Positions 12,251 to 23,236 of a stretch of DNA of 64,000 nt are shown here, piece by piece. A program made the position numbers and the translations under genes. Source of the DNA: Primulina eburnea (taxonomy: Eukaryota; Streptophyta; Magnoliopsida; Lamiales; Gesneriaceae); assembly GCF_022965805.1 (NCBI RefSeq), contig NC_133102.1:7076885-7140884 (forward strand). Reading direction: 5' to 3'. Under the pieces are notes generated by a model. It saw only the letters and a program-made list of their open reading frames with translations, ran no database searches and was not told where the DNA came from. The first letter of the stretch is position 1; every line of letters starts with the position of its first letter.

Positions 12251-15200
12251 ATGACAAATTCTTTTAGGAAGCTTGTGTCTTGTGTTATTCTAGATTTGGA
12301 TGGAACACTTCTAAATACAGGTGATGTTGTGTTGAATTAATTTGCTCGATCAATTATTTTGTTGTGGTGTTAGTTGAGTTTCTTGCATCTCTCTTTTGAT
12401 TTTATGGAAATCGAGTATGTCTAATTCAATCATTTTACATTATCTGAAGGTTTGTGGCAATGAGATGTAAGACATGGTATCCTCACTTCATGATGAAAAC
12501 AGAAGGCCAATGTTGTTGATTATTATTGTCATACCCATTCTTGCCTTTTTTTAATTGCATACATTGAAACTAGATAAGGTGATGACCCACAAATGGATAC
12601 AGAAGGCCCATGCGTGTTGTTTATCATTGTCATACCTCTTCTTTCCTTTTTTCTATTGCCTTTATTCAAACTAGATGAGTTGATGATGGGACTATTGTCT
12701 TGCTTCAGAATAAGTATTAAGTAGTGAAACAAAAGTCATTCTATGATTGTGATGAAATTTTTGTCCAACAAGGGGAATTTGGGATATTGAACTTAAAGGT
12801 ACTGCATTATTTCAGTGGTTTTATTTTTTGTTTCACAATTTTCTAAGTATGTGCTGGCTGTCTTGCGGTAAAGTAACATATATTAATTCCAGATTGCATT
12901 GTGAGTGATGTTTTGAGGGTTTACTTGGTTAAACATGGGAAGCAGTGGGATGGAAGAAGAGCTCATAGAATTGTAGGAAAGACACCCTATGAAGCTGCTG
13001 CCGCCGTTGTTGAAGATTACAAACTTTCCATATCCGCAGATGAACTTCTATCAGAAACTTCTCCAATTTTCTCTGATCAGTAATTTTACGAACCCAACCC
13101 TTCTCTATTTTAATCAGCTTTAATATTTGGTTATGCAATAAAAGAAAATCATATCACTTCTATGTCTAAAATCTTCTTGTCTGTACTTGAGAGTTTGCAA
13201 AGAATAAATGAAAACCAAAAGGGACTTTGAGCAATAAACAATGCCAGGGCAAAAATATTTTAAAACCAGAATGATGTGGCATCACAGATGGTTCACTGTA
13301 ATATTCGTCTGATTGTGACGTGGAGTGTTAAATGCTAATATGCTATCTTTATATCTAGATGACATGAAGCGTGTCATTTTAAATGCTTATGAATTGGGAA
13401 ATCGCCGGCTGTTTGCTCTTACGAAAGCTTACAACTACTGTCTTTTATCTTGTATGTCAGTTTATTGTTTATTTGTCTTTTAAGTCGAAAAATGAAGTCT
13501 GTTTCTCACATAAATGATTACAGTTTTTACGTTTCTTTTATATGGTGTTTAATACTTCTTCAAAAGAGAAGTATTGTTCATGAAACTACTGGAGTGACTT
13601 CCTTTTTTCATTGTTTCTATTAAAACTTTCCATGGTATTCATGTTTATGTAGAATGGTAATGAATTATTATGTAGAAACTTTACCTGAAGATTCCTTTTC
13701 TTGTTTTTATACCAACTGCGTCTCTGCATTTTGCTTCAGATGGTGCAAGATTAAAGCTCAACCTGGTGCCAACAGATTAATCAAATATTTAAAAAGTAAT
13801 GGGGTGCCAATGGTCTTGGCTTCAAATTCTCCAAAGGCAAATATTGAAGCCAAGATATCTCACCACCAGGGTATTTATTCTTGATTTTGATATTTTAAGT
13901 TATGTGTTATTTTGTTCACTTCAGCTTCATTTTGAATTTTTAGATTGGAAGGAATCATTCTCTTTTATCATAGGAGGTGATGAAGTCAAGAGTGGGAAGC
14001 CATCTCCTGAAATGTAAGTTGGAATGAGTACAACTAGATCTTGTGCATCGTAGATGTTGTTGTACATAAATTCAATGCTCATATTTTTAAGTTTGTGTTG
14101 GCCTATTGAAGATATATTGAAGCAGCTAAAAGACTTAATATGGATCCTTCCAGCTGTCTCGTAATTGAAGATTCATTGTAAGCATCTTATTCCTGAGATG
14201 TTTTTCTCATTAAAGGAAGTCTCATTTTAAACACTTTGCTCATTATACCTGTCAACTACTATGGCTATGCATAAGTAGACACATTACCAGCCAATCAAGC
14301 AAATTTAAAACGATTTAAAAGAGCCCATCTTCATTCTAGGTGGATTCATGACAAGGCATCTAGAATGCTTTGCTTCTTAAAAAATTTCAATCCAAACAAA
14401 TACGTGGATCACCCAAGAGCAATCAATCTTTAAGTATGTTATTTCATGAATTCTTTACCACTTGCTAGGCCCGGCGTTATTGCTGGTAAGGAGGCTGGAA
14501 TGGAAGTGGTTGCTGTCCCGTCCCTCCCTAAACAGTCTCAACTTTTCACCTCAGCCGATGAGGTAATCAATTCTCTGCTAGATTTTCGACCAGAAAAGTG
14601 GGGCCTGCCTGCATTTGAAGACTGTGAGTCAGCTGGGTTTTTTTTTTTTCCGCGTCCACTTCCACTTCCACTGTGTATTGACCCTGTCATTGGTAAAGGG
14701 ATTGAAGGTACTTTACCAATAGAACCTTGGTACATTGGTGGTCCTGTAATCAAAGGATTTGGCCGTGGCTCAAAGGTCCTTGGAATCCCTACAGGTTTTG
14801 ACTTCTCAATCTCTTTAGACTTTCCCTGCTAAGGGTTGTATAGATGCTCAGATAGACTAAACTTGCAATTCAGTTTGGCCATTGCAACTATTTTTCCTCA
14901 AAACTGAACATACCGAAGAAACCGAGAGAATAAATTTGTTTGTTTTGGTTATAAGTTTTATTATTTCGAATTATTCTAATTATGTTGGCTTTGGTGTGAA
15001 TCGGGCTGGTTAGCTTGGTCTGTAAAAATTAGTCGATTCGGATAGGTTGAATTTAGTTCTGTTTTCGGTGGTTTGATTTTCTTGATAACCAAGTACATAC
15101 CTCCACAACTGCTAGTAATATTCTATTTTACGTTAAGTTGCACCCACTCATAATATGTCATGGCAGTTTCAGTCAATCGTGATTGTGATTTAGGGTGGTC

Positions 15201-15927
15201 CAAAAACAGTTAAATTCCTCACTCAGTTTGTTTTGTTTGTTTTTTTTTTTAATCATTCAAGCTAATTTGTCCACGGAAGGCTACTCGGATCTACTTTCTG
15301 ATCATCCTTCAGGAGTTTATTTTGGTTGGGCCTGTTTAGCCACCCGAGGTGTTTATAAGATGGTCATGAGCATTGGTTGGAATCCTTACTTCAACAATAC
15401 CGAGAAAACCATAGTGAGCCAAACAGTAGCTCTTTAGCATTTTTTTTAAACCTTTACTTGCTAGGCCTTTTCTCTATTTGCTGCAAAATTCTTGATGCAC
15501 GAGATAACCACAGGAGCCATGGCTGCTTCATGATTTCAACGAGGACTTCTACGGAGAGGACTTGCAACTTGTTATTGTCGGCTATGTAAGGCCCGAGGTA
15601 TCACATAACTTCATTTTCATATGTTACGTTCCATGACATTCCTTCTCCTCTATAACCGACATTTAGTGTCAGATTCGATTCATAAGCAGAATAGAATACC
15701 AAGATAGTTTCTTTAACTTATCTGGTCAATCCATAATTACTTATGAAATCGACGTTGGATCATAACTAAGACTTGTGATCATACAGGCCAATTTCCCGTC
15801 ACTCGAAACCCTGATAGCAAAGATTCACGAGGACAGAGAAATCGCAGAGAAAGCTCTTGATCTTCCCCTTTATTTAAAGTACAAGGAGGACACATACTTG
15901 AAGAAAAGTTTGCAACACAGCTGCTAA
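12251..15927 (+). CDS. FMN/FHY: Bifunctional FMN hydrolase / riboflavin kinase
   Basis: Complete ten-exon gene: 12251-12320, 12893-13079, 13740-13870, 13944-14013, 14112-14177, 14469-14623, 14699-14794, 15262-15413, 15514-15597, 15787-15927. Every junction is GT..AG and in frame, giving 383 aa, close to the Arabidopsis enzyme as I recall it. The N-terminal half is a HAD phosphatase: nucleophile motif DLDGTLLNTD (Asp15, Asp17), ASNS (113-116), Lys148 in KSGKPSPE, and VIEDS (170-174). This half hydrolyses FMN to riboflavin. The C-terminal half (about 240-370) is a riboflavin kinase: GFGRGSKVLGIPTANL, GVYFGWACL, MSIGWNPYF, EPWLLHDF and DFYGE. It makes FMN from riboflavin and ATP. The start fits because HAD motif I lies just inside the N-terminus, with no transit peptide, suggesting a cytosolic protein. 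All catalytic motifs are present. Confidence 0.95.
12497..12686 (+). repeat. Diverged tandem duplication in FMN/FHY intron 1 (about 100 bp unit)
   Basis: The stretch from ACAGAAGGCC to AGGTGATGA (about 12497-12586) recurs at 12598-12686 with roughly a dozen differences. Both copies carry ATTGTCATACC, a T-rich run and CAAACTAGAT-like endings. It lies wholly in intron 1. Confidence 0.7.
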
Positions 15928-16810
15928 TTAGTTATCCACAAATTGTTTGGCCAACTGGTAACTCAATGATTTGATTATGTCATTGAATATAAATGTTCAG
16001 TACATCCAGCAGATGTATAACCGGCAGAGCAATGGACACAAAATATATTATTAGAAAACACTAAAAGAAGTTTTAAAATACTTATTTAAACAAAGTTTGT
16101 TTCTTTTTTAAACACAAAATATATTATTAGAAAACATAATCTGTTAGTAACATGAGAACAATAATGTGCCAATCAATTATAAATATTTCTCGAAAATATA
16201 ATTAAATGCCAAATCATATGGTGTTATTGTTTCATTTTTTGAATGTTCATTTCTCAAGAGGAAAAAGACTGGAAAGCTAAAAGCGCGCTTTAGCACATAA
16301 AAAAGTTTGCATGAAAGCCAATCAAATGTCGACGTTCATCAAGCAAAATCAAAGCTAATAATCCACTAAAAATATGATGGATTTCTTGAATGTGGTCTCC
16401 ATGTTTTATATTCTACTTTGCTATTTAGATGTAACAACATACTGTCACATACCATTTTTCTTTCATTGGATTGGATTGATGGAGCATATATGTTGAGAAT
16501 GTATTGGTCATAGATCTGCTAAATCCAAACTTCTTGCACATGTGTCCAATACCCATGAAAGAATAAATAATAATTTTTTAATGAAAGAACATGTTGAGTA
16601 AACTCTGTGTTGATATAAAAGTCAGTAAACCACGTTAGTCAGTAAACCACGAGCTAAAAATATATATTTGGAAAATCTATTTATCATATGAAAATTTAAT
16701 GTATATTCCGGAGGAGTTCCACTTTTGGGATAAGAAAAAAAAATTTATAATGCCTTTATGTATTATAAAATAATTAATTTATATCACATTCCGAAAATTT
16801 TAATAAAAAT
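15928..16810. other. 3' UTR and AT-rich flank of FMN/FHY
   Basis: No gene is visible. A short direct repeat (ACAAAATATATTATTAGAAAACA near 16037 and 16115, 23 bp shared) is the only structure noted. Confidence 0.5.
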
Positions 16811-16976
16811 TAATAATAATTAATATATAATTTAATATTCACCACAAGAAAATTTATGTACTGTTATATATTATTAGAGTGGGTCTCATGTATTAATAAT
16901 AATTAATATATAATTTAATATTCACCACAAGAAAATTTATGTACTGTTATATATTATTAGAGTGGGTCTCATGTGA
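16811..16976 (+). repeat. Tandem duplication, 2 x 83 bp, catching the tip of a MITE
   Basis: The unit TAATAATAATTAATATATAA... through GAGTGGGTCTCATGT occurs at 16811 and again at 16894 with an 83 bp period. The second copy runs on into the full MITE at 16960. The duplication therefore includes the MITE's first bases and happened after its insertion. Confidence 0.85.
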
Positions 16977-17135
16977 GACCGTCTTACGAATCATAATCTG
17001 TGAGACCCTGTCCATATTCACAACAAAAAGTAATACTCTTAGTATAAAAAGTAATAATTTTTTTATGGGTGACTCAAATAAGAGATCCGTATCATAAATA
17101 TGACCCGTGAGACCGTTTCACATAAATTTTTGTCC
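16960..17135 (+). mobile_element. GAGACCGTCTCAC-family MITE, copy 2
   Basis: The 176 bp element runs from GAGTGGGTCTCATGTGAGACC to ...AAATTTTTGTCC. It is flanked by TATTATTA at 16952-16959 and 17136-17143. The internal phrases match the other family copies in this window. Confidence 0.8.
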
Positions 17136-17667
17136 TATTATTAAGTGAAAGATCCTCAAATAACAATTAATTTTGATATGGACTGCGAATCTTTTTTTTT
17201 TATGTTAATAAAATGCACTTATTATTTTAAATTCATCTCTTATTTTAAAGGAGTAAAAATAATATTTATTTTTAAATTATTTAAAACAATGCATACTATT
17301 TGTTATTTTATTTCATTTTATTATAATACGTATTTTTTGGTTATATTATTTGCAAAAATTAGTTTAGATGGTAAAAAGCAAAAAAAAAAACTTATATCAT
17401 ATCCATTATTTTACATACATATCGTATGTAATTTCATTTAAATATTATGTGCAAGAACCGAGTCAGAAAATAGAAATTGAGGACAGAAATTAAAAAATTT
17501 AATTTTTTTTAAAAGTAATAAGAAAAAATATTAAAAAAGAAAGTATTTTCACCTTTTATCAATAAAATTAAAAAATTGAAAGACGATCACACCCACCCGT
17601 CCCTAGACTCCATCACTGATCATGTGATGTAATTTAGTATATATATTGTTTTGCTTGATATTACATC

Positions 17668-17671
<4 letters not shown>
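17136..17671. other. AT-rich intergenic DNA
   Basis: A 98-codon ORF (17145-17441) is Phe/Ile/Lys-rich, as expected of AT-rich random sequence. It shows no family motif. Confidence 0.5.

Positions 17672-17729
<58 letters not shown>
17672..17729. repeat. (AT)n microsatellite, about 58 bp
   Basis: An uninterrupted AT run just upstream of the truncated bHLH relic. Confidence 0.95.
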
Positions 17730-17733
<4 letters not shown>

Positions 17734-18185
17734 ATTACAACTCACGTGGGGTGGAGAGATCGAGCCCGAGAGAGCCAGCTAATCTGACGGGATGAAATCA
17801 CTGGACTACAAGTTCGGTTTCGTTATATATATTTTTTGGAAAACAAAAATATGAAATAATAATAAAAATTCTCACATTCGCTCTCTCACTGCTCTACTGT
17901 AAATCCTGCAAGATTTGCTTCCAGGATGTAACAAGGTCTCCAGCTTTCAGCCATCCGTTAAGAATTAATTCATTCTTTCTTATTTTTTGAAAAAATACTA
18001 GTACATGCCATTAAGAAGTAAGAACCATTATTATTGTTGATAAATTTGAAATTGTCGGCGCTTCATTATATCATAATGTGTTGCCATACTTGGGAAATAT
18101 ATTATGCTACTTAGTACGTACAATCTTCAGGTTATTGGGAAAGCTCTGGTTCTTGACGAAATAATTAATTATATCCAGTCACAAC

Positions 18186-18676
18186 TGTTGGTCTCACGTG
18201 CGGAATTTGAGATAATAAAACCCGAAAATAAAGAATAAACTGGACACCGAGATTTACGTGGAAAACCCCTAAAAATTATTAGGGTAAAAACCGCGGACAA
18301 GATGAAAAGAATTTCCACTATAATATTTTGTGGTGTACAACTCACTCACTGTGTTTCCAAAGAGAACACGTACTCTCTTAATACAGGAGAACAAAATACC
18401 TCACAAATATTATAGAACTAAGCACTTAAATGCTTATAAGATGAGAGAAAACTCGAAGAAGGGATGATTTCAGAATGAAGGGGGGAGCTCTATTTATAGA
18501 GCCCCCTGACCGTGTGAACACGCGTTAAAAACGCGTATTCATATTTCCGTCTGAAATGTCCGAGAAATTTCCGCTGCATAGACAATAATTAAAACGTGTC
18601 TTTCTATTGAAATTTCATACACCTGCCTCATTAATATCTTTGTTTGCCACATGTCTACCACATTCTTCTTCCGACA
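18186..18676 (-). repeat. copia 3' LTR
   Basis: Left-hand copy of the 491 bp LTR, TG..CA at its ends. It is the 3' LTR because the element reads on minus. Confidence 0.92.
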
Positions 18677-18752
18677 TTTCTCCCACTTGGAGATTTGATT
18701 GAGAATCAAACACATCTCCACACATCCTTTCAATCTTGCCATTTCCTGCTGC

Positions 18753-21062
18753 TTACGTTTCTGCTAGACCACTTGAGGATCTACACCACTCAAACTTATC
18801 AGTGTTCACTGGCTTGGTCAGAAAATCAGCTATGTTGTCCTTCGTATGGATCTTCTGCATATCCACGCTTCCTTCTTCTACTACTTCTCGTACAAAGTGA
18901 AATTGAACTCCAATGTGTTTCGTCCTGGAATGAAAGGCTGAATTCTTTGCGATGTGTAAGGCACTCTGACTGTCACAAAACAAAGGAACAATCTCTTGTT
19001 TGTGCCCGATCTCCTCCAATAACCTTTTTATCCATATTGCCTCCTTACAACCTTGAGTAGCTGCCATGTATTCTGCCTCTGTTGTAGATAACGCCACAAC
19101 CATCTGCAGTTTTGAAACCCAGCTTACTGCTCCCCCTGCAAGTGTAAACACATAACCAGTAGTAGATTTCCTCTTATCAGGATCACCTGCATAATCTGAA
19201 TCGACATAGCCCCTGAGTGTAAAATCCGATCCTCCATAACATAATGCAGCATTCGAGGTACCCTTAATGTATCTAAGGATCCTCTTAACAGTGCTCCAAT
19301 GCTCTCTTCCAGGATTCGCCATATACCGACTAACTGCTCCCACTGCTTGAGCAATGTCCGGTCTTGTACAGATCATGGCGAACATCAAACTTCCCACTGC
19401 TGATGCATACGGTACTCGAGACATCTCCATCCTCTCTGCTTCACTGCTATCTTGCATGTTGAAGCGTTGCAAGACTTTCTTCAAATAATTTTTCTGGGAA
19501 AGCCAAATCTTTCTGTTACTTCTGTCTCGATGAACTTGCATCCCTAGAATCTTGTTTGCTGGTCCCAAGTCCTTCATATCAAATTCCCTAGCCAACTGTG
19601 CCTTCAATCCTTGGACCTGATCTTTGTTGGGGCCTGCTACCAACATGTCGTCCACATACAACAGCAAAATGATATAATCATCACCGGACCTCTTGAAATA
19701 CGTACAAGGGTCTGCACTCAATCTGTTGTATCCAAGGCTCATGATATAGGAATCAAATCTCTTGTACCAACACCTCGGCGCCTGTTTGAGACCGTACAGA
19801 GATTTCTTCAACCTGCAAACCAAGTTCTCTTTGCCTATTTCCGCAAAACCTTCTGGCTGGAGCATATAAATTTCTTCTTCAAGATCTCCATGAAGAAATG
19901 ATGTTTTCACATCTAGCTGTTCTAGATGTAGGTCAAACACCGCACACAATGCCAACACCACTCTGACTGTTGTAAGCCGAACCACAGGAGAAAATATCTC
20001 ATTGAAGTCAATGCCTTCTTTCTGAGCATATCCTTTTACCACCAATCTAGCACGATACCGCTCCACTTGGTTATTGCCATCACGCTTGATCTTATAGACC
20101 CATCTGTTTCCAATGGCTTTCCTTCCTCGTGGTAGTGTAACAAGATCCCAAGTTTTATTCCTGTCTAAAGCCTCCAACTCTTCTTGCATTGCTATCATCC
20201 ATAAGGATACATCCGAGCTTTGAGTAGCCTCGTGGAAACTCGATGGATCATCATCCTCTGATAATAGACAATATGCAATGTTGCTTTCAGTGACATAATC
20301 TGAAAGCCAACCTGGTGGTCTTCTGTCTCGAGTTGACTGCCTCACATTGGAATCTTCAGACTCAACATGTTCTTGTTCTTCGTGCTCTGGTACTGCTTCA
20401 CAAGAAACTTGACCTTCGTCTGTCTTATTCTCCTCCTGAAAAATAGTAGTTTCTGAATTCGGTGTGCCTTTGTCTCCCTTTACTTTATCTTCCTCGAAGA
20501 TAACATCCCTGCTGATGACAAGCTTGTGAACAGTAGGATCCCACAAGCGAAACCCCTTTACTCCATCAGCATAACCCAAGAAGATACATTTTCTGGATTT
20601 CGAATCCAACTTCGATCTTTCTTGCTCATTGTACAGAACGTACACAGGACTTCCAAATGTATGCAAATGAGAATAATCTGTCGGCTTCCCGGTCCACATC
20701 TCCATCGGAGTCTTCAGATCAATCGCCACTGAAGGAGAACGATTGATAATATAACAAGCGGTTTTGACTGCTTCCGCCCAAAATGACTTTTCTAGACCCG
20801 CAGTCCTCAACATAGCTCTTGTTCTGTCCAAAAAGGTCCTATTCATCCGCTCCGCCACTCCATTCTGTTGAGGTGTGTAAGCCGTCGTGAATTGTCTTTT
20901 GATGCCCTCATGTTGACAATATGCATCAAACTCATCACTGGTATATTCTCCTCCATTGTCAGTCCTCAGACACTTGATTTTCTTTTCAGAATCAAGTTCG
21001 ACCCGCGCTTTGAATTCTTTGAAGATCTGGAAAACATCTGATTTCTTCTTGATTGGATACAC
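18753..21062 (-). CDS. copia polyprotein, C-terminal part (integrase core, reverse transcriptase, RNase H)
   Basis: 769 codons in the same frame as the upstream part. The integrase core shows TDNGGEY and QQNGVAERMNRT. The RT begins near WVYKIKRDG and carries the catalytic YVDD (LLYVDDMLVAG). The RNase H shows GYVDSDYAGD and DKRKSTTGYVF. The ATG at 21062 is internal to the polyprotein, not a natural start. No other stop interrupts it. Confidence 0.92.
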   Translation of the reverse strand: MYPIKKKSDVFQIFKEFKARVELDSEKKIKCLRTDNGGEYTSDEFDAYCQHEGIKRQFTTAYTPQQNGVAERMNRTFLDRTRAMLRTAGLEKSFWAEAVKTACYIINRSPSVAIDLKTPMEMWTGKPTDYSHLHTFGSPVYVLYNEQERSKLDSKSRKCIFLGYADGVKGFRLWDPTVHKLVISRDVIFEEDKVKGDKGTPNSETTIFQEENKTDEGQVSCEAVPEHEEQEHVESEDSNVRQSTRDRRPPGWLSDYVTESNIAYCLLSEDDDPSSFHEATQSSDVSLWMIAMQEELEALDRNKTWDLVTLPRGRKAIGNRWVYKIKRDGNNQVERYRARLVVKGYAQKEGIDFNEIFSPVVRLTTVRVVLALCAVFDLHLEQLDVKTSFLHGDLEEEIYMLQPEGFAEIGKENLVCRLKKSLYGLKQAPRCWYKRFDSYIMSLGYNRLSADPCTYFKRSGDDYIILLLYVDDMLVAGPNKDQVQGLKAQLAREFDMKDLGPANKILGMQVHRDRSNRKIWLSQKNYLKKVLQRFNMQDSSEAERMEMSRVPYASAVGSLMFAMICTRPDIAQAVGAVSRYMANPGREHWSTVKRILRYIKGTSNAALCYGGSDFTLRGYVDSDYAGDPDKRKSTTGYVFTLAGGAVSWVSKLQMVVALSTTEAEYMAATQGCKEAIWIKRLLEEIGHKQEIVPLFCDSQSALHIAKNSAFHSRTKHIGVQFHFVREVVEEGSVDMQKIHTKDNIADFLTKPVNTDKFEWCRSSSGLAET

Positions 21063-21146
21063 CCAACATCTCCTAGAAAAATCATCAATGAACGAGACAA
21101 AGTATCTCGCTCCTCCTAGGGATACAACCGGTGCTTGCCAAACATC

Positions 21147-22589
21147 CTAATGAATCAGCTCCAATATGCTTTTGCTCCTGGCAGTAGAAGTGCCAAACTT
21201 TAATCTGTGTTGTTTACTGGTAACACAGTGCTCACAAAAGGGTAGTGACACTTTTGTAAGTCCCGGCAGCAGCTTCCGTCCTGAGAGAATTTTCAACCCC
21301 CGTTCTGACATATGCCCGAGCTTTCTATGCCATAACACTGTTAATTCTTCTCCAGAACCAATTGATGCAACAGCTAGTTCCGCCTCTTTGTGTGGTTCCC
21401 CCAAAAGTATATACAGATTTGCAGCAACCTTTTCCGCCTTCATAACCACAAGCGCGCCCTTCACAATTTTCATGATCTCGTTCTCGATCCGAGTTTTGCA
21501 CCTGATGTCATCCAATTGCCCCAAGGACAAAAGATTTTTCGTCAGTCCTTTCACATGTCGTACCTCCTGTATGGTGTGAATGGTGCCATCAAACATTTTA
21601 ATTTTGATAGTACCGACCCCAGCGATTTCCAAGGCATGATCATTTCCCATGAATACAGATCCTCCTGAGACTGGTTCATAATGATCAAACCATTCTCTCC
21701 GAGACGTTATATGCCACGTTGCTCCTGAATCCATTATCCATGTGTCACAAAATTTGTGCCTGCCTTCTGCAACAATTGCTGCTTCGCTGAATAATATTTC
21801 ACCACTGCCTGAAGTACTGGCCACATTTCCTTGAGAACTTTTATCAATACTCGTACACTCTTTCTTGAAGTGCCCTTTACCGCCACATTTAAAGCTGTAA
21901 ATATTTTTCTTCTTACTTCTTGACTTTGATCTACCTCGTCTTTGGCTCCCACTGGAGTCACGGTCCATAAATCTTCCTCTTATCATCGGTAACGCCTCTG
22001 CCTGCTTCGAGTATACCAACCTATCTTCCTTATTCTTGCGCCGGCTTTCTTCTCCGAGAACCGCAGTTAAGACATCGTCGAATCTTAGAAAGCCCATCAG
22101 AATATTGTTGGTAATGTTGATGATAAGTTGATCGTATGAATCAGGTAGACTTTGAAGTAGAAGCTCCGCACGTTCATTTTCCCCTATTTTATGCCCCATG
22201 GAAGTGAGTTGGGCAAATAGAGTATTTAGTGTATTGATATGGTCGGTCATCGATGAGGATTCCGCCATCCGAAGAGTATAAAGCCTTCTCTTTAGGAAAA
22301 TCATATTGTGTAGCGACTTGACCTCGTACATCTTTGTTAGAGTATCCCAGATAACTTTGGCTGTTTTTATCTCAGAGATACTTGACAAAACTTCGTCTGC
22401 TATAGCCAAGTGTAAATTGGCAACAGCGTTATCATTCATCTCATTCCACTTTCCATCATCTGTAATCTCCACTGGTCTATCTCCAATAGCCGCCAAGCAA
22501 TTTTCTTTTCTTAAAACTGCTTGTATCTTTATTTTCCACAGCATAAAATTGCTTCCGTTGAACTTTGCTATCTCGTACCTTCCCGCCAT
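21147..22589 (-). CDS. copia polyprotein, N-terminal part (gag, protease, start of integrase)
   Basis: 480 codons. The N-terminus is a UBN2-type gag. A zinc-knuckle-like motif near residue 235 (SFKCGGKGHFKKEC) has Ser where the first Cys of the CCHC knuckle is expected, so the knuckle is damaged. The aspartic protease motif is WIMDSGATWH. The GAG-pre-integrase region follows (LWHRKLGHMSERG, then FCEHC). The frame ends at a TAG (21147-21149) where the integrase should continue. The same reading frame resumes without an indel. Confidence 0.9.
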   Translation of the reverse strand: MAGRYEIAKFNGSNFMLWKIKIQAVLRKENCLAAIGDRPVEITDDGKWNEMNDNAVANLHLAIADEVLSSISEIKTAKVIWDTLTKMYEVKSLHNMIFLKRRLYTLRMAESSSMTDHINTLNTLFAQLTSMGHKIGENERAELLLQSLPDSYDQLIINITNNILMGFLRFDDVLTAVLGEESRRKNKEDRLVYSKQAEALPMIRGRFMDRDSSGSQRRGRSKSRSKKKNIYSFKCGGKGHFKKECTSIDKSSQGNVASTSGSGEILFSEAAIVAEGRHKFCDTWIMDSGATWHITSRREWFDHYEPVSGGSVFMGNDHALEIAGVGTIKIKMFDGTIHTIQEVRHVKGLTKNLLSLGQLDDIRCKTRIENEIMKIVKGALVVMKAEKVAANLYILLGEPHKEAELAVASIGSGEELTVLWHRKLGHMSERGLKILSGRKLLPGLTKVSLPFCEHCVTSKQHRLKFGTSTARSKSILELIH

Positions 22590-22745
22590 TATGTCTACAA
22601 CAATTTTAGTAGACCGGATAAAATAATCCCGCCTTAAATAAAAAATCTCAAAAAATCTTTTCTGATGTGGAAGATCAGTCTAGGCTGCAACCACAGAGCA
22701 TACTCAGAATTTTAAGAAATTTTAAACCAAGGCTCTGATACCACT

Positions 22746-23236
22746 TGTTGGTCCCACGTGCGGAATTTGAGATAATAAAACCCGAAAATAAAGAATAAAC
22801 TGGACACCGAGATTTACGTGGAAAACCCCTAAAAATTATTAGGGTAAAAACCACGGACATGATGAAAAGAATTTCCACTATAATATTTTGTGGTGTACAA
22901 CTCACTCACTGTGTTTCCAAAGATAACACGTACTCTCTTAATACAGGAGAACAAAATACCTCACAAATATTATAGAACTAAGCACTTAAATGCTTATAAG
23001 ATGAGAGAAAACTCGAAGAATGGATGATTTCAGAATGAAGGGGGGAGCTCTATTTATAGAGCCCCCTGACCGTGTGAACACGCGTTAAAAACGCGTATTC
23101 ATATTTCCGTCTGAAATGTCCGAGAAATTTCCGCTGCATAGACAATAATTAAAACGTGTCTTTCTATTGAAATTTCATACACCTGCCTCATTAATATATT
23201 TGTTTGCCACATGTCTACCACATTCTTCTTCCGAAA
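22746..23236 (-). repeat. copia 5' LTR
   Basis: Right-hand LTR copy; 7 mismatches against the left copy. It lies next to the primer-binding site, so it is the 5' LTR. Confidence 0.92.

Larger units (their letters stand above)
18186..23236 (-). mobile_element. Ty1/copia LTR retrotransposon, full length, 5.05 kb
   Basis: Two 491 bp LTRs (18186-18676 and 22746-23236) differ at 7 positions by eye (about 98.6% identical). A perfect 5 bp TSD ACAAC (18181-18185, 23237-23241) flanks them. The element reads on minus: 5' LTR at right, then a primer-binding site complementary to initiator tRNA-Met (TGGTATCAGAGCCTTGG, about 22727-22743), then gag-protease-integrase-RT-RNase H. A purine tract beside the left LTR (complement of 18677-18690) follows. 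The domain order integrase before RT defines copia. The right LTR end reads TTTCGG where the other reads TGTCGG, a terminal mutation. The polyprotein is broken by one in-frame TAG. Confidence 0.95.

Noticed and set aside
13654..13739. Upstream extension of FMN/FHY exon 3
   Set aside because: The frame is open, but it lies before the acceptor TTGCTTCAG. Homology and phase require the exon to start at 13740.
17145..17441. 98-codon ORF in AT-rich DNA
   Set aside because: Composition typical of random AT-rich sequence; no family resemblance.
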